Assembly: GCA_029552065.1 (NCBI GenBank)
Contig: JAKPEG010000077.1
Coordinates: 1 to 36,117, forward strand
Direction of reading: 5' to 3'
Origin: Actinomycetes bacterium
GTDB taxonomy: Bacteria; Actinomycetota; Actinomycetes; Actinomycetales; Dermatophilaceae
Length of the DNA stretch: 36,117 nucleotides
In this document: positions 1 to 9,366 of the stretch, in pieces
Layout of the letters: every line of letters begins with the position of its first letter
Numbering within the stretch: position 1 is the stretch's first letter
The notes under the pieces: generated by a model
What the model saw: the letters and a program-made list of their open reading frames with translations, nothing else
Database searches by the model: none
Told to the model about the DNA's origin: nothing
Program-made: the position numbers and the translations under genes

Positions 1-66
1 GGACGGCATACCGAACCGGGGCGCGTCGGCGTCCGCCGGGGGACGGCGGAGGTCGACGCGGGACGG

Positions 67-675
67 TCAGTGCGCGAACGCGGCGCGATCGGCCCGCAGC
101 GGAGGGCCACGTGGCGAGGTGCCGACGACGACCGAAAAGGGCACGAGCGCGGCCGCCGACCAGTTCGGTGGCGGCGGGAGCGCCGGCGACCGCACGTCGG
201 GTAGCGGCACGAGGGCGGGCCGGACCGCCTCCCACAGTGCCCAGAGCACCGCCTCGGCCCGGCCGAGCGCGAGGGCGGTGAGCACCGTGGCGAGGGCGTG
301 GGCGAGGGTCATCGCCCCCGAGGAGGTCACCGTGGCGTCGGCCCCGGCCGAGGCGAGGGCGAGGACCGGCCCCTCGTGATGATGGCCGGTCGACAGGCCG
401 GGCATCGCCTCGGTGGGGACAGCGGCCAATCCGAGGGTGTGGTGCAACAGGGTCTCGAGCACCCCGAGCCAGCCGAGCAGGATCGGCAGCCGCAGCCGCC
501 GCCGGGTGAGCAGGGCGGTCGGCAGCACGAGGGCGCCGAGCAGGAGGGACAGCGCACCGGCGCCTGGCAACTGGCCTCCTCCGGCGCTGTGGGCGCCGGC
601 GGCCAGGGCGAGGGTCACCCCTGCCACGACGAGAGTGCGCAGGGCCCACAGGCCGCCACGCCCGGGACTCGTCAT
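67..675 (-). CDS. small integral membrane protein, function unknown
   Basis: About 202 residues, mostly hydrophobic, with roughly four or five predicted membrane segments (a first one near residues 12-30, then Leu/Ala-rich stretches) and an Arg-rich cytoplasmic turn. A short histidine run (HHHEG) lies between two segments and might bind metal, but one cluster is not enough to assign this. I chose the ATG at 675 because a TAGCCT -10-like box lies exactly 7 bases upstream, the leaderless spacing seen at many genes here; ATGs at 708 and 717 are in frame but would start inside or beyond that box. It is divergent from the thioesterase gene with overlapping promoters. I do not recognise the family. 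Confidence 0.6.
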   Translation of the reverse strand: MTSPGRGGLWALRTLVVAGVTLALAAGAHSAGGGQLPGAGALSLLLGALVLPTALLTRRRLRLPILLGWLGVLETLLHHTLGLAAVPTEAMPGLSTGHHHEGPVLALASAGADATVTSSGAMTLAHALATVLTALALGRAEAVLWALWEAVRPALVPLPDVRSPALPPPPNWSAAALVPFSVVVGTSPRGPPLRADRAAFAH

Positions 676-682
676 GGGCAGA

Positions 683-688
683 AGGCTA
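683..688 (-). promoter_or_regulatory. -10 box (TAGCCT) of the membrane protein gene
   Basis: TAGCCT on the minus strand, 7 bases before the ATG at 675. It is interleaved with the divergent promoter at 694-699, so the two polymerases would compete for the same DNA. Confidence 0.4.
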
Positions 689-693
689 CGGCC

Positions 694-699
694 TAGGGT
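694..699 (+). promoter_or_regulatory. -10 box (TAGGGT), leaderless start of thioesterase
   Basis: TAGGGT ends 7 bases before the ATG at 707. There is no Shine-Dalgarno sequence, consistent with leaderless transcription, and this supports 707 over longer in-frame extensions. Confidence 0.5.
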
Positions 700-706
700 G
701 TGGCCC

Positions 707-1252
707 ATGCTGGGCAACCGGGGTGAACCCGACCACGACGCCGATTCCGCACCGCCGAACGGGCGGGTCGATCCGGTCTCGCCCGGCGGCAGTCGGCTCG
801 GGTGGGACTACCAGGTGCGGGTGAGCGACCTCAACCCCGGTGGTCATCTCGACAACCTGCACATCCTGCGGGTGGCCGACGAGGCCCGCTTCCGGCTGCT
901 CGGCCGCCGCGACCCCTTCACCGGGGTCCTGGTCCTCTCCGGCGGACTCGACGCCATGCCCGCCGAGGTGCACTCACTCGTCGCCGGGCTGCGGGCCGAC
1001 TTCCTGCGCGAGCTGCACTTCGCCGGCGACCCCCTCTGGGTGACCACGTGGGTATGCCGGCTGGGCCGCTGCTCGTTCGACCTCGCCGCCGAGGTCCACC
1101 AGTCGGCGCAGGAGCCGCCCGCGGCCCGGTTGCTCACGACGCTCGTGCTCGTCGACTCGAATACGGCGACCCCGTGGCCGTTGGACGAGGACGTGCGCTC
1201 GGGCCTCGCGGCATACCTGGGTGATCCGCCGCAGCTGCGCACGGTCGGCTGA
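707..1252 (+). CDS. acyl-CoA thioesterase-like hot-dog protein (4HBT family)
   Basis: A 181-residue protein. After a charged N-terminal tail of about 35 residues comes the signature of YbgC/FadM-type hot-dog thioesterases: VRVSDLNPGGHLDN, with Asp41, His47 and Asn50 in the places of the usual D-x-x-GH-x-N motif, followed by the helix with VADEARF. The rest alternates strands typical of one hot-dog fold. The family hydrolyses acyl-CoA thioesters in the cytoplasm; the substrate cannot be told. The 4HBT catalytic Asp appears to be kept. The open frame extends far upstream, but that part is antisense to the membrane protein gene, and the leaderless box fixes the start at 707. Confidence 0.75.
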   Translation: MLGNRGEPDHDADSAPPNGRVDPVSPGGSRLGWDYQVRVSDLNPGGHLDNLHILRVADEARFRLLGRRDPFTGVLVLSGGLDAMPAEVHSLVAGLRADFLRELHFAGDPLWVTTWVCRLGRCSFDLAAEVHQSAQEPPAARLLTTLVLVDSNTATPWPLDEDVRSGLAAYLGDPPQLRTVG

Positions 1253-1291
1253 CCCGTGCAGCGAGCCGCGCGGGGCCGTCCGCACGGCAGG

Positions 1292-1297
1292 TAGGGT
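1292..1297 (+). promoter_or_regulatory. -10 box (TAGGGT), leaderless start of M16 operon
   Basis: TAGGGT followed by 6 bases and then the GTG at 1304. The start has no ribosome binding site, so a leaderless mRNA is likely. Confidence 0.5.
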
Positions 1298-1303
1298 CGG
1301 TGA

Positions 1304-2596
1304 GTGGCCGACATCGCGTATCCGCTCGCCGAGCGCACCCTCCCCAACGGCCTGCGGGTCCTCGTGTCGCAGGACCACACGGTGCCGTCGGTGACCGTCA
1401 ACCTCTGGGTGCGGGTGGGCTCGCGTGACGAGGTGCCCGGTCGGACCGGCTTCGCCCACCTCTTCGAGCACCTCATGTTCCAGGGCTCGCGCAACGTCGC
1501 CTCCGGCGAACACTTCTCCCGGCTCATGGGGGTCGGGGGTCGGCTCAATGCGACGACCTGGTTCGACCGGACCAACTACTTCGAGACCGTGCCGACGGGG
1601 GCGCTCGACCTCGCCCTGTGGCTCGAGGCCGACCGGCATGCCCGGCTGCTCGACGCACTGACCCAGGAGAACCTCGACAACCAGCGCGACGTCGTCAAGG
1701 AGGAGAAGCGCCAGCGCTATGACAACGCGCCCTACGGCAACGCCCTGCGCGACGTCTATGCGACCGTCTTCCCCGAGGGCCACCCCTACCACCATCCGAC
1801 GATCGGCTCGATGGAGGACCTCGAGGCGGCCACCCTCGACGACGTCCACGCCTTCTACAACCGCCACTACGGGCCCAACAACACCGTGCTCACCCTCGTC
1901 GGCGACGTCACCCCCGAGGCGGGGTTCGCCGCGGTGGAACGCTACTTCGGCCCGCTGCCGCCGACGGCCACCCCGCGGGAGGATGCGGCGCTGGCCCCAC
2001 TCGGACCGCTCGAGTCCCCCCCGCGGCTGGAACGCCACGAGCAGGTGCCCAACGACCGGCTCTACCTCGGTTTCCGGCTGCCACCCGACGCCACGGACGA
2101 CTTCCACGCCTGTGGCCTGGCCCTCGACGCCCTCGGCGGCCTCGCGTCCTCCCGGTTGGTCGAGCGGCTCGTCCGCAGCGAGCGAACCGCGACCGGCCTG
2201 TCCGCCCACACGATGGGCTTCTCCGGCGGGGTCTCCCTCGGCCTCGTGTCCGTCGATGTCACGGCCGGGGTCGACCCGGCGCGGGTCGAGGCCGCGGTGT
2301 GCGAGGAACTCGAACGGTTCGCCGTCGAGGGCCCCACGGCCGAGGAGCTCGAGGCGGCCGTGGCCGAGACCGAGCGGGGCTGGCTCTCCGTGCTCGCGGC
2401 CCAGGACGAACGGGCCGACCAGATCAGCCACTACACGGCATTGCACGACGACCCGGCATACGTGAACACCTTCCTCGACCGGATCGCCGCCGTGCCGGCC
2501 GACGCGGTTCGCGCCGCGGCAGCCCACTGGCTGGTCCCGCAGGCGCGGGCGGTCGTCGCCTATCTCGTCGCCGCCGAGCCCGAGCAGGAGGGCTGA
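1304..2596 (+). CDS. zinc metallopeptidase, M16 (insulinase) family, catalytic member
   Basis: A 430-residue M16 peptidase. The inverted zinc motif HxxEH is intact (HLFEH, His52-Glu55-His56), with the downstream acidic ligand around Glu133/134 in the segment DVVKEEKRQRYDN. The two-lobed layout (first lobe about 1-215, second about 235-420) is that of processing-peptidase/PqqL-like bacterial proteins. There is no signal peptide, so it probably acts in the cytoplasm on peptides. The next gene encodes a partner without the zinc motif and starts 4 bases after this stop, so the two probably form an alpha/beta-type heterodimer, as known for other M16B pairs. Confidence 0.9.
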   Translation: MADIAYPLAERTLPNGLRVLVSQDHTVPSVTVNLWVRVGSRDEVPGRTGFAHLFEHLMFQGSRNVASGEHFSRLMGVGGRLNATTWFDRTNYFETVPTGALDLALWLEADRHARLLDALTQENLDNQRDVVKEEKRQRYDNAPYGNALRDVYATVFPEGHPYHHPTIGSMEDLEAATLDDVHAFYNRHYGPNNTVLTLVGDVTPEAGFAAVERYFGPLPPTATPREDAALAPLGPLESPPRLERHEQVPNDRLYLGFRLPPDATDDFHACGLALDALGGLASSRLVERLVRSERTATGLSAHTMGFSGGVSLGLVSVDVTAGVDPARVEAAVCEELERFAVEGPTAEELEAAVAETERGWLSVLAAQDERADQISHYTALHDDPAYVNTFLDRIAAVPADAVRAAAAHWLVPQARAVVAYLVAAEPEQEG

Positions 2597-2600
2597 GCCC

Positions 2601-3995
2601 GTGTCCGGTGTCGTCCCCGTCGACCACGCGGCCGTCGTGCCCGAGGCCCTGCCGCGGCCCGAGGTCGCCCCAGCCCAGCCCTATGCCGTCCCGGTCCCGG
2701 CCCGTCGGGTGCTCGACAACGGGCTCACCGTGCTCGCCTACGACCTGCCGGGGCAATACGTCCACGCGGTCCGTCTCGCCCTGCCGATGCCACTCCGGCT
2801 GGAGCCGCGCGATCGCGAGGGCGTGGCGACGATCATGGCCCGGACCCTCGACGAGGGGACCGCGCGGCATACCTCGGCCGAGTTCGCGCGGCTGCTCGAG
2901 CGGCGCGGGGTGGCGCTCGGGGCGGGCGTCGGCGAGTCGGGGCTCTCGGTCGATCTCGACGTCGCCAAGGGCAACCTGGGCTACGCCCTCGACCTGCTGC
3001 GCCAGACCCTCATCGAGCCGATCTTCCCCGCGCAGGAGGTCGACCGGCACGTGACGACCCGCCTCGCCGAGATCGAGCAGGAGCGTTCGTCCGCGGCGCA
3101 TCGCGCCGCGATCGAGTTCGCGGCGACCTACTTCGACCCGCAGGCCCGCAGCTCCCGCCCCGGCGGCGGCACGGCCGCCACGGTCGGTGCGGTCACCCGC
3201 GAGGACATCGCCGCCTTTCACGCCCGGCATGTCGCGCCCACCGGGGCGACCCTCGTCGTCGCCGGCGACCTCACCGGCCTCGACGTCGCGGCCGAGGTCG
3301 AGGCGGCCCTGGGCGGGTGGACGGCCGGACCCGGGCACGTCGCGCCGGGGGAGTGGCTCGCCACCCCGCCGGCGACCGACCGCTCCCGGATCGTCGTCGT
3401 CGACCGGCCGGGCTCGGTCCAGGCCGAGATCATGGTCGGCTGCCCGGGCCCCGACCGGCACGTCCCGGACGGATGGGCCCCCTATCCGATGCTCGGTTTC
3501 CTCATCGGCGGGTCCCCGACCTCGCGGGTCGACGCGCTGCTGCGCGAGGAGCGCGGCTTCACCTATGGGATGCGCTCGAGCTTCCGCCCGCGTCGCCGGG
3601 GCGGCCTGTTCGTCACCGCCGGCAGCGTCCGCTCCGAGGTGACCGCCGAGGCGCTCGCCCTGCTCGTCGAGGTCCTCGGGGGGGTCCGTGACGGCGTGCG
3701 CGCCGACGAGGTCGAGCAGGCGGCCCACTTCCTCGTCCTCACCGCGCCCTCGCGCTATGCGACGGCCGACGCGGTCGCCGACGAGGCGGCCGGGCTCTCC
3801 TTCGACGGGCTGGGCACCGAGTTCACCACCCGCACGCTCGCCGAGGTCGGGGCGATGGACCCGGAACGGCTGGCCGCGGCATACCGGCGGTTCGTCGACG
3901 GCGCGTGGACGATCGTCCTCGTCGGCGACGCCGCGAGCTTCGCCGACGCGGTGGCCGCGCTCGGGATCGGCGACGTGACGGTGGTCGCCAACTAG
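2601..3995 (+). CDS. M16 family protein without zinc motif (non-catalytic partner)
   Basis: A 464-residue protein with the M16 fold: the opening RRVLDNGLTVLAYD, the central THARHVAPT/VVAGDL-like strand region, and a second lobe from about residue 255. At the position of HxxEH it reads TIMARTLDEGT, so the zinc ligands are gone. In the C-terminal lobe the segment LLREERGFTYGMRSSFRPR keeps the Arg/Tyr substrate-clamping region typical of the regulatory subunit. Starts at GTG 2601, with AGGAGGG overlapping the end of the previous gene. It most likely completes the active site of the upstream peptidase. Confidence 0.85.
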   Translation: MSGVVPVDHAAVVPEALPRPEVAPAQPYAVPVPARRVLDNGLTVLAYDLPGQYVHAVRLALPMPLRLEPRDREGVATIMARTLDEGTARHTSAEFARLLERRGVALGAGVGESGLSVDLDVAKGNLGYALDLLRQTLIEPIFPAQEVDRHVTTRLAEIEQERSSAAHRAAIEFAATYFDPQARSSRPGGGTAATVGAVTREDIAAFHARHVAPTGATLVVAGDLTGLDVAAEVEAALGGWTAGPGHVAPGEWLATPPATDRSRIVVVDRPGSVQAEIMVGCPGPDRHVPDGWAPYPMLGFLIGGSPTSRVDALLREERGFTYGMRSSFRPRRRGGLFVTAGSVRSEVTAEALALLVEVLGGVRDGVRADEVEQAAHFLVLTAPSRYATADAVADEAAGLSFDGLGTEFTTRTLAEVGAMDPERLAAAYRRFVDGAWTIVLVGDAASFADAVAALGIGDVTVVAN

Positions 3996-3998
3996 TCT
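3993..3998 (+). promoter_or_regulatory. -10 box (TAGTCT) overlapping the upstream stop codon
   Basis: The TAG stop of the M16-like gene (3993-3995) is also the first half of TAGTCT, which ends 6 bases before the ATG at 4005. The alkyltransferase gene thus appears to have its own leaderless promoter. Confidence 0.45.
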
Positions 3999-4004
3999 CG
4001 ACGT

Positions 4005-4511
4005 ATGCCGCCGTCGCTGGCCCTCGTCGTCGAGTCACCGATCGGCCCGTTGCGCTTGGAGAGCGACGGGGCAGTGGCGCTCACCGCTATCCGCTTCGAC
4101 GGTGTCCCGGCGCCCGGCGACTGTCCCGCATCCGAGCTCCCCGACGTGCTGCGCGCCGCGCAGGCCGCGCTCGCGGCATACTTCGCCGGCCGCCTGCGGG
4201 TCTTCGACCTGCCGCTGGCCCCGGCCGGAACCGTCTTCCAACAATCGGTGTGGCGCGAACTCGCCCGCATCCCGTGGGGCAGCACGGTGACCTACGGCGA
4301 ACTCGCGGGGCGGCTGGGGTTGCCGGTGTCGACGTCGCGCGCCGTCGGTGCGGCCAACGGCGCCAATCCAATCCCGATCGTCCTGCCCTGCCATCGGGTG
4401 ATCGGTGCCGACGGCACCCTCACCGGCTATGCCGGGGGATTGGCGCGCAAGGAGGCGTTGCTGCGACTCGAGGGTGTGGCGACCGAGCGCGACCAGCTCG
4501 AACTGTTCTGA
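4005..4511 (+). CDS. ogt: methylated-DNA--protein-cysteine methyltransferase
   Basis: A 168-residue suicide DNA repair protein that transfers the alkyl group from O6-alkylguanine to its own cysteine. The active-site motif PCHRVI is present (Cys129), preceded by the DNA-binding helix with [14 protein letters not shown], in which the Arg finger and Asn hinge are recognisable, and by the [20 protein letters not shown] segment. Length fits the Ogt class, without the N-terminal Ada regulatory domain. The extra C-terminal tail ([10 protein letters not shown]) is short. Start at ATG 4005, supported by the leaderless box. Confidence 0.93.
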   Translation: MPPSLALVVESPIGPLRLESDGAVALTAIRFDGVPAPGDCPASELPDVLRAAQAALAAYFAGRLRVFDLPLAPAGTVFQQSVWRELARIPWGSTVTYGELAGRLGLPVSTSRAVGAANGANPIPIVLPCHRVIGADGTLTGYAGGLARKEALLRLEGVATERDQLELF

Positions 4512-4577
4512 GCCGGGGAACCCCCGCCGGTGCCCCCGCCGCGTCCGGTGCCCGCGCCGCGGGACAGTGGCCGTCGT

Positions 4578-5357
4578 TCAGTCGCCGATGAGGTCGAGCA
4601 CCTGCTCGTGCAGCAGCCCGTTGGTCGCGACCGCGTTGCCGCTCCAGCAGCCGGGGTGCCCGTCCAACCCGGTGAAGCTGCCCCCCGCCTCGGTGACGAC
4701 GGGGACGAGGGCGGCCATGTCGTAGGTCGCCAACTGCGGCTCGGCGGCGATGTCGACCGCGCCCTCGGCGACCAGCATGTAGGACCAGAAGTCGCCGTAG
4801 GCACGGGTGCGCCAGCACGAGTCCATGAGGGCGAGGAAGTCCTCCCGCCGGCCGAGTTCGTCCCACCCGCCGAGGGAGGCATAGGACAACGAGGCATCGG
4901 CGAGGCTGCCGACGCCCGAGACGTGCAGTCGGCGGGCCGAGGACAGGCTGCGCCCGGCAAAGGCGCCGGAGCCCTTGGCGGCCCACCAGCGCCGTTGCAG
5001 CGCCGGTGCCGCGACGAGGCCGACGACCGGCTCGTCGCCGTCGACGAGGGCGATGAGGGTCGCCCACACGGGCACGCCGCGGACGAAGTTCTTCGTCCCG
5101 TCGATCGGGTCGAGGATCCAGCGCCGGGGGCCGTGGCCGGTCGTGCCGAACTCCTCTCCCTCCACGGCGTCCCGCGGCCGGGTGCGGGCGAGCTGGCCGC
5201 GGATGAGTTCCTCGGCGGTCCGGTCCGCGTCGCTCACCGGGGTGAGGTCCGGCTTGGTCTCCACCCGCAGGTCCTCGGCGCGGAAGCGGGCCATCGTCAC
5301 CCGCTCGACCGCGTCGGCCAGCACGTGTGCGAGGCGCAGGTCGTCGTCGTAGCCCAC
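4578..5357 (-). CDS. hisN: histidinol-phosphatase of the inositol monophosphatase family
   Basis: A 259-residue member of the Mg2+-dependent, Li+-sensitive IMPase fold. Metal ligands are visible: VEGEEFG (Glu68/Glu69) and WILDPIDGTKNF (Asp83, Asp86), plus the C-terminal Asp in ATYDMAAL. The N-terminal motif TKPDLTPVSDADR is characteristic of actinobacterial HisN proteins, which remove phosphate from histidinol phosphate in histidine synthesis; other small sugar or inositol phosphates remain possible. It starts at a GTG with a leaderless -10 box 7 bases upstream. It is convergent with ogt and the 66 bases between contain no obvious terminator hairpin. Confidence 0.85.
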   Translation of the reverse strand: MGYDDDLRLAHVLADAVERVTMARFRAEDLRVETKPDLTPVSDADRTAEELIRGQLARTRPRDAVEGEEFGTTGHGPRRWILDPIDGTKNFVRGVPVWATLIALVDGDEPVVGLVAAPALQRRWWAAKGSGAFAGRSLSSARRLHVSGVGSLADASLSYASLGGWDELGRREDFLALMDSCWRTRAYGDFWSYMLVAEGAVDIAAEPQLATYDMAALVPVVTEAGGSFTGLDGHPGCWSGNAVATNGLLHEQVLDLIGD

Positions 5358-5364
5358 AGCCCAC

Positions 5365-5370
5365 AGACTA
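5365..5370 (-). promoter_or_regulatory. -10 box (TAGTCT) of hisN
   Basis: TAGTCT on the minus strand, 7 bases before the GTG at 5357. It lies in the 27-base gap after the rsgA stop, so hisN may be transcribed separately as well as by read-through. Confidence 0.45.
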
Positions 5371-5384
5371 GGGGTATGCCGCGC

Positions 5385-6395
5385 TCAGTCCGGGTCGGCG
5401 ACGCCCGAGCGGGCCCGCAGCAGCCGGCGCAGCGAGTCGAGCCGGGCGGGCCCGGCCGGCCCCGCGGCACCCGAGGCGACGTAGGCGTCCAGGCCGCACT
5501 CCGGCTCGTCGTGGGTGCAACCCCGCGGGCAGTCCTCGGTGCCCGGCTCGAGGTCGGGGAAGTGCGAGACGATCCGGGCGAGGTCGACGTGGGCGAGTCC
5601 GAAGGAGCGCACCCCCGGGGTGTCGATCACCCAGCCCGAACCTCCGGGAAGGAGCAGGGCCAGCGCGGACGTCGAGGTATGCCGCCCACGCCCGGTGACG
5701 TCGTTGACCCGGCCGGTGGCCCGGTCGGCCCCCGGGACGAGCGCGTTGACGAGGGTCGACTTGCCGACTCCCGAATGACCGACGAGCACCGTCACCCGAT
5801 CCACGAGATGGTCGAGCAGGTCGTCGAGCCCGACGAGCGAGCGGTCGGGGCGCCGCGAGGTGACGACCCACGGCACGGCGAGCGGCGCGTAGCTGGCGAG
5901 GAAGTCGTCGGGGGAGACGAGGTCGGCCTTCGTGAGGACGAGCAGCGGCTCGAGGCCGGCGTCGTAGGCGGCGACGAGGCAGCGGTCGACGAGCCGGGGC
6001 CGGGGCTCGGGATTGGCGAGCGAGACGACGACGGCGAGTGCGTCGGCGTTGGCGACGAGGACCCGTTCGACCGGGTCCGTGTCGTCGGCGCTGCGCCGCA
6101 GCACCGTGCGCCGGGGTTCGAGCCGGACGATCCGGGCGAGGGTGTCCGGCATACCGCTCGTGTCGCCCACGAGGGCGACGTCGTCGCCGACGACCACAGC
6201 GGTCCGGCCGAGCTCGCGGGCCTTCATCGCGGTGACCCGGTGGCCGTCCACGGCGACGGTGTAGCGGCCGCGGTCGACCGTCACCACCGTGCCGATCCGC
6301 GCGTCCGCGTGCCGCGGACGCTCCTTCGTCCGCGGCCGCGAGCCGCGGCCGGGCCGGACCCGGACGTCGGACTCGTCCAGGTCGCGCCAACTCAC
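5385..6395 (-). CDS. rsgA: ribosome small subunit-dependent GTPase A
   Basis: A 336-residue circularly permuted GTPase that acts in late 30S subunit maturation. In order: OB-fold (about 34-95), then G motifs in the permuted order G4 TKAD (155-158), G1/P-loop GHSGVGKST (206-214) and G3 DTPG (258-261), then a zinc knuckle with Cys289, Cys293, His295 and Cys300. The N-terminus has a basic low-complexity stretch (residues 12-33) common in actinobacterial RsgA. I start at the GTG at 6395, which overlaps the aroA stop as GTGA and has GGGAG upstream; the open frame further upstream is antisense-like arginine-rich sequence inside aroA. Translation is probably coupled to aroA. Confidence 0.93.
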   Translation of the reverse strand: MSWRDLDESDVRVRPGRGSRPRTKERPRHADARIGTVVTVDRGRYTVAVDGHRVTAMKARELGRTAVVVGDDVALVGDTSGMPDTLARIVRLEPRRTVLRRSADDTDPVERVLVANADALAVVVSLANPEPRPRLVDRCLVAAYDAGLEPLLVLTKADLVSPDDFLASYAPLAVPWVVTSRRPDRSLVGLDDLLDHLVDRVTVLVGHSGVGKSTLVNALVPGADRATGRVNDVTGRGRHTSTSALALLLPGGSGWVIDTPGVRSFGLAHVDLARIVSHFPDLEPGTEDCPRGCTHDEPECGLDAYVASGAAGPAGPARLDSLRRLLRARSGVADPD

Positions 6396-7696
6396 CCGCG
6401 GCTCCCGGCGAGCATCCCGTCCCAGAGCCCGGTGAAGTCCGGCAGCGTCTTGGCGGTCGTGCCGACGTCCTCGACGACGACACCGGGCACCCGCAGCCCC
6501 ACGATCGCACCCGCGGTCGCCATCCGGTGGTCGTGATAGCTGCGGAAACGTATGCCGCGCAACGCACCTGGCGCGATCCGCAACCCGTCGTCGGTCTCCT
6601 CGACCCGCGCGCCGAGCGCGCCGAGCTCGGTGGCGAGGGCCGTGATCCGGTCGGTCTCGTGCCCACGGATGTGGGCGACCCCGCGGATCCACGAGGGCGA
6701 CTCGGCGAGGGCGGCGAGGGCGGCGACGGTCGGGGTGAGCTCGCTCGCGTCGTGCAGGTCGACGTCGATCCCTTCGATCGCCCCGTCGCCGCTCACCGTG
6801 AGGCCACCGCGGTCGAGGACGACCCGCGCGCCCATCGCGTCGAGGATGTCGCGCAGGGCGTCACCCGCCTGGGCGGTGTGCTCGGGCCACCCGGGCACCC
6901 GGACGCTTCCGCCGGCGACGAGCGCCGCCGCGAGGAAGGGCCCGGCATTGGACAGGTCGGGCTCGACCTGGACGTCGAGGCCGCCGATCGGGCCCGGTTC
7001 GACCCGCCACGTGTTGGCCTCGCCGTCGTCGACACTCACCCCGGCGTCGCGCAGGGTCTCGACGGTCATCTGGATGTGCGGTTCGCTCGGCACGGGTTTG
7101 CCGTCGTGGTGGACGGCGACGCCACGCTCGTAGCGAGCACCGGCGAGCAGCAGCGCGGAGACGAACTGGGAGGACTGCGAGGCGTCGAGGGTCACCGCGC
7201 CACCCCGAACCGCCCCCCGGCCCCGGACAGTGAACGGCATCGTGCCCGACTCTTCGTCGGCGAGATCGACGCCGAGGGTCCGCAGCGCGTCGAGCACCGG
7301 CCCCATCGGGCGAGTCCGAGCCTGGGCGTCGCCGTCGAAGCGAACCGGCCCGTCGGCGAGGGCCGCGACCGGCGGGAGGAAGCGCATGACCGTGCCGGCC
7401 AGCCCGCAGTCGAGCTCGCAGCCACCGCGCACCGGCCCGGGCGTGACGATCCAGTCGCCCCCTGCGTCCTCGATCCGTGCCCCGAGTCGGCCCAGCGCGC
7501 CGGCCATGAGCAGGGTGTCCCGGGAGCGCAGCGGCGCGCGCAGCGTCGAGGACTCGACGGCGAGGGCCGCGAGCACGAGATAGCGGTTGGTGAGGGACTT
7601 GCTGCCAGGCAGGGCGACGACCGCATCGAGGGGCCCGGTGGCGACCGGCGCGGCCCAGTCACCGCTGGTCCGGGGACGCTCGGGCGAGCGGGTCAT
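6392..7696 (-). CDS. aroA: 3-phosphoshikimate 1-carboxyvinyltransferase (EPSP synthase)
   Basis: A 434-residue EPSP synthase, which joins PEP to shikimate-3-phosphate in aromatic amino acid synthesis. The N-terminal substrate motif [12 protein letters not shown] (about 28-39) and the PEP-binding loop [14 protein letters not shown] (about residues 95-108) are present. The loop carries Ala in the GTAxR-equivalent region (GLAGTVMRF), as in many actinobacterial enzymes. The substrate helix [14 protein letters not shown] and the C-terminal [12 protein letters not shown] are intact. Start is the ATG at 7696 with GGAGGG upstream. It overlaps rsgA by 4 bases, an arrangement known from other actinobacteria. 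The long open frame continuing to 8632 is antisense to the SRAP gene. Confidence 0.95.
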   Translation of the reverse strand: MTRSPERPRTSGDWAAPVATGPLDAVVALPGSKSLTNRYLVLAALAVESSTLRAPLRSRDTLLMAGALGRLGARIEDAGGDWIVTPGPVRGGCELDCGLAGTVMRFLPPVAALADGPVRFDGDAQARTRPMGPVLDALRTLGVDLADEESGTMPFTVRGRGAVRGGAVTLDASQSSQFVSALLLAGARYERGVAVHHDGKPVPSEPHIQMTVETLRDAGVSVDDGEANTWRVEPGPIGGLDVQVEPDLSNAGPFLAAALVAGGSVRVPGWPEHTAQAGDALRDILDAMGARVVLDRGGLTVSGDGAIEGIDVDLHDASELTPTVAALAALAESPSWIRGVAHIRGHETDRITALATELGALGARVEETDDGLRIAPGALRGIRFRSYHDHRMATAGAIVGLRVPGVVVEDVGTTAKTLPDFTGLWDGMLAGSRG

Positions 7697-7751
7697 CGTT
7701 GCCCTCCGGGTCGGGTGCGAGCTCGTGCGGGACGGTGCGAGATCGGGTCCC

Positions 7752-7757
7752 ACCCTA
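7752..7757 (-). promoter_or_regulatory. -10 box (TAGGGT) of aroA-rsgA
   Basis: TAGGGT on the minus strand about 55 bases before the aroA ATG. In contrast to its neighbours this gene would have a leader of about 48 bases with a good Shine-Dalgarno site. Confidence 0.35.
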
Positions 7758-7854
7758 CGGCGGGGGGCGGGCGGGCGGCATACCGGCAGGGCGGGCATCC
7801 ACGGGCATCCCGCGGGGTATCGAGGCGGGGTGGGGTGGTCGGCGCGGGGCGCTC

Positions 7855-7860
7855 TAGAGT
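7855..7860 (+). promoter_or_regulatory. -10 box (TAGAGT), leaderless start of SRAP gene
   Basis: TAGAGT ends 7 bases before the ATG at 7868. This fixes the start so that Cys is residue 2, as the SRAP active site requires. Confidence 0.55.
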
Positions 7861-7867
7861 GGCGTCC

Positions 7868-8707
7868 ATGTGCGGGAGGTATGCCGCGGCGCGCGACCAG
7901 GCCGACCTCGCGCTCGAGTTCGAGGTCGACGTCGTCGCCACGGGCGAGCCGAGTCGCAGCGTCCTCGCCGCTGCGCAGGACCCGCCGGTCGGCGAGCCGG
8001 ACTGGAACGTCGCGCCGAGCAAACAGGCACCCGTCGTGCTCACCCGGGTGCCTCGCGGCGCCCCGGAGGGCACCCCACCCATGCGCCAGCTGCGGCTGCT
8101 CACCTGGGGTCTGGTCCCGGCTTGGGCCACAGACGTGAAGACCGGGCTGCGGATGATCAACGCGCGCGCCGAGACCCTGCTGGACAAGGGCGCCTTCGTC
8201 CGGGCTGCGCTCGCCCGGCGGGCCCTCGTGCCGGCCGACGGCTGGTACGAATGGCAGGCGAGCCCGACCGTCACCGACGCCAAGGGTCGAGCTCGCCGCC
8301 AGCCCTTCTTCATCCACCGGGGGGACGGCGCGCCCGTGGCCTTCGCGGGGGTCTACGAGTTCTGGCGCGACCGGGCGATCGACGACCCCGACGACCCGCG
8401 CGCGTGGCTCACGAGCTTCGCCATCGTCACGACTGCCGCCGAGCCGGGCCTGGACCGAATCCACGACCGGCAACCGGTCGTCCTCGAGCCCGAGGACTGG
8501 GCCGCGTGGCTGGACCCGGGGCGCACCGACGCCCCGTCGGTGGGACGGCTGCTCGCGCCGCGCGCACCCGGCCGGTTCGCGGCATACCCGGTGTCGACCG
8601 CGGTCAACGGGGCACGCGCCAACGGCCCGCACCTGCTGGACCCCCTGTCGGCCGGCGAACTGCGCGGGGTCGTCGACCCGACGACGGGGGAGGTCCTGGG
8701 TTCGTGA
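7868..8707 (+). CDS. SOS response-associated peptidase (SRAP/HMCES/YedK family)
   Basis: A 279-residue SRAP protein. Family members protect abasic sites in single-stranded DNA by forming a thiazolidine link through Cys2. The catalytic set is complete: Cys2 in MCGRY, Asn98 in MINARAE, Glu128 in GWYEW and His199 in RIHDRQPV. The PDWNVAPS segment and TWGLVPAWA are also typical. The usual DRMPVIL motif reads DRQPVVL. Cys2 becomes the N-terminus after Met removal, so the start matters and is supported by the promoter box. It overlaps the next gene by 4 bases. Confidence 0.93.
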   Translation: MCGRYAAARDQADLALEFEVDVVATGEPSRSVLAAAQDPPVGEPDWNVAPSKQAPVVLTRVPRGAPEGTPPMRQLRLLTWGLVPAWATDVKTGLRMINARAETLLDKGAFVRAALARRALVPADGWYEWQASPTVTDAKGRARRQPFFIHRGDGAPVAFAGVYEFWRDRAIDDPDDPRAWLTSFAIVTTAAEPGLDRIHDRQPVVLEPEDWAAWLDPGRTDAPSVGRLLAPRAPGRFAAYPVSTAVNGARANGPHLLDPLSAGELRGVVDPTTGEVLGS

Positions 8708-9366
8708 CCACGAGCGCCGAGGTCGTCGAGCTCGCCACCCCCGTGGGGCTGGGACGTGTCCATGTCACCCGCCCGCGCGCCGCCCGCGGGGTCCTCGCCC
8801 TCGGCCACGGCGCCGGTCCGAGCATCACGACGGTCGACCTCGTCGCGGCGGTCGAGTCGGCTGTCGGGGCGGGCTGGGCGGTCGCCCTGGTCGAGCAGCC
8901 CTGGCTCGTCGCCGGTGGACGGGTCGCACCCCGCCCCCCGGTCCTCGACTCCGCGTGGGTCCCGCTCGTCGCGGCCCTGCGTGGGCGGGGTGGTCCGCTG
9001 GCCCGGGTGCGCGGCCCACTCGTCGTGGGCGGGCGCAGCGCCGGGGCCCGGGTCGCCTGCCGGACGGCCGGCGTCGTCGGGGCCGGGGCAGTCCTGTGCC
9101 TGTCCTTCCCGCTGCATGCCCCCGGCAAGCCGCACGTCTCGCGCGCCGACGAACTCGGGGTCCCGCTGGGTGCCGGGCTGCCCGTCCACGTCGTCCAGGG
9201 GGAGCGGGATCCGTTCGGCGGCCCGGCCGAGGTGCTCGCAGCTCAGCCGGCGCTCGCCGGGCGGGTGCACCCCGTCCCCGGCACGCACACGATCGCCCGG
9301 GCCGGCGGACCGCTCGTCGCCGAGGCTGTGCGGCTGGCCCTCGCCGACCTCCTCTTCTGGGAGTAA
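8704..9366 (+). CDS. alpha/beta hydrolase of the KANL3/Tex30-like type
   Basis: A 220-residue single-domain alpha/beta hydrolase. Visible parts are the oxyanion region ALGHGAGPS (about 32-40), the nucleophile elbow GGRSAG with Ser112, the acid Asp169 in QGERDPFG, and His195 in PGTHTI. This is the layout of the short KANL3/Tex30-like family, whose substrates are mostly unknown; esterase activity is possible but unproven. The GTG start overlaps the SRAP stop as GTGA, so the genes are co-translated. The last two codons (9361-9366) lie inside the left arm of a large palindrome (9360-9440), so its fold could affect the 3' end of this mRNA. Confidence 0.8.
   Translation: MTTSAEVVELATPVGLGRVHVTRPRAARGVLALGHGAGPSITTVDLVAAVESAVGAGWAVALVEQPWLVAGGRVAPRPPVLDSAWVPLVAALRGRGGPLARVRGPLVVGGRSAGARVACRTAGVVGAGAVLCLSFPLHAPGKPHVSRADELGVPLGAGLPVHVVQGERDPFGGPAEVLAAQPALAGRVHPVPGTHTIARAGGPLVAEAVRLALADLLFWE

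Noticed and set aside
1-66. Possible gene end at the left edge
   Set aside because: No frame with recognisable protein content; too short to judge.
974-2527. 517-residue minus-strand open frame opposite the M16 gene
   Set aside because: Shadow of the high-GC plus-strand gene, rich in Gly/Val/Glu/Arg without any recognisable domain.
6527-7867. Upstream extension of the SRAP protein and long plus frame opposite aroA
   Set aside because: SRAP needs Cys2 exposed, and the region is antisense to a clear EPSP synthase.
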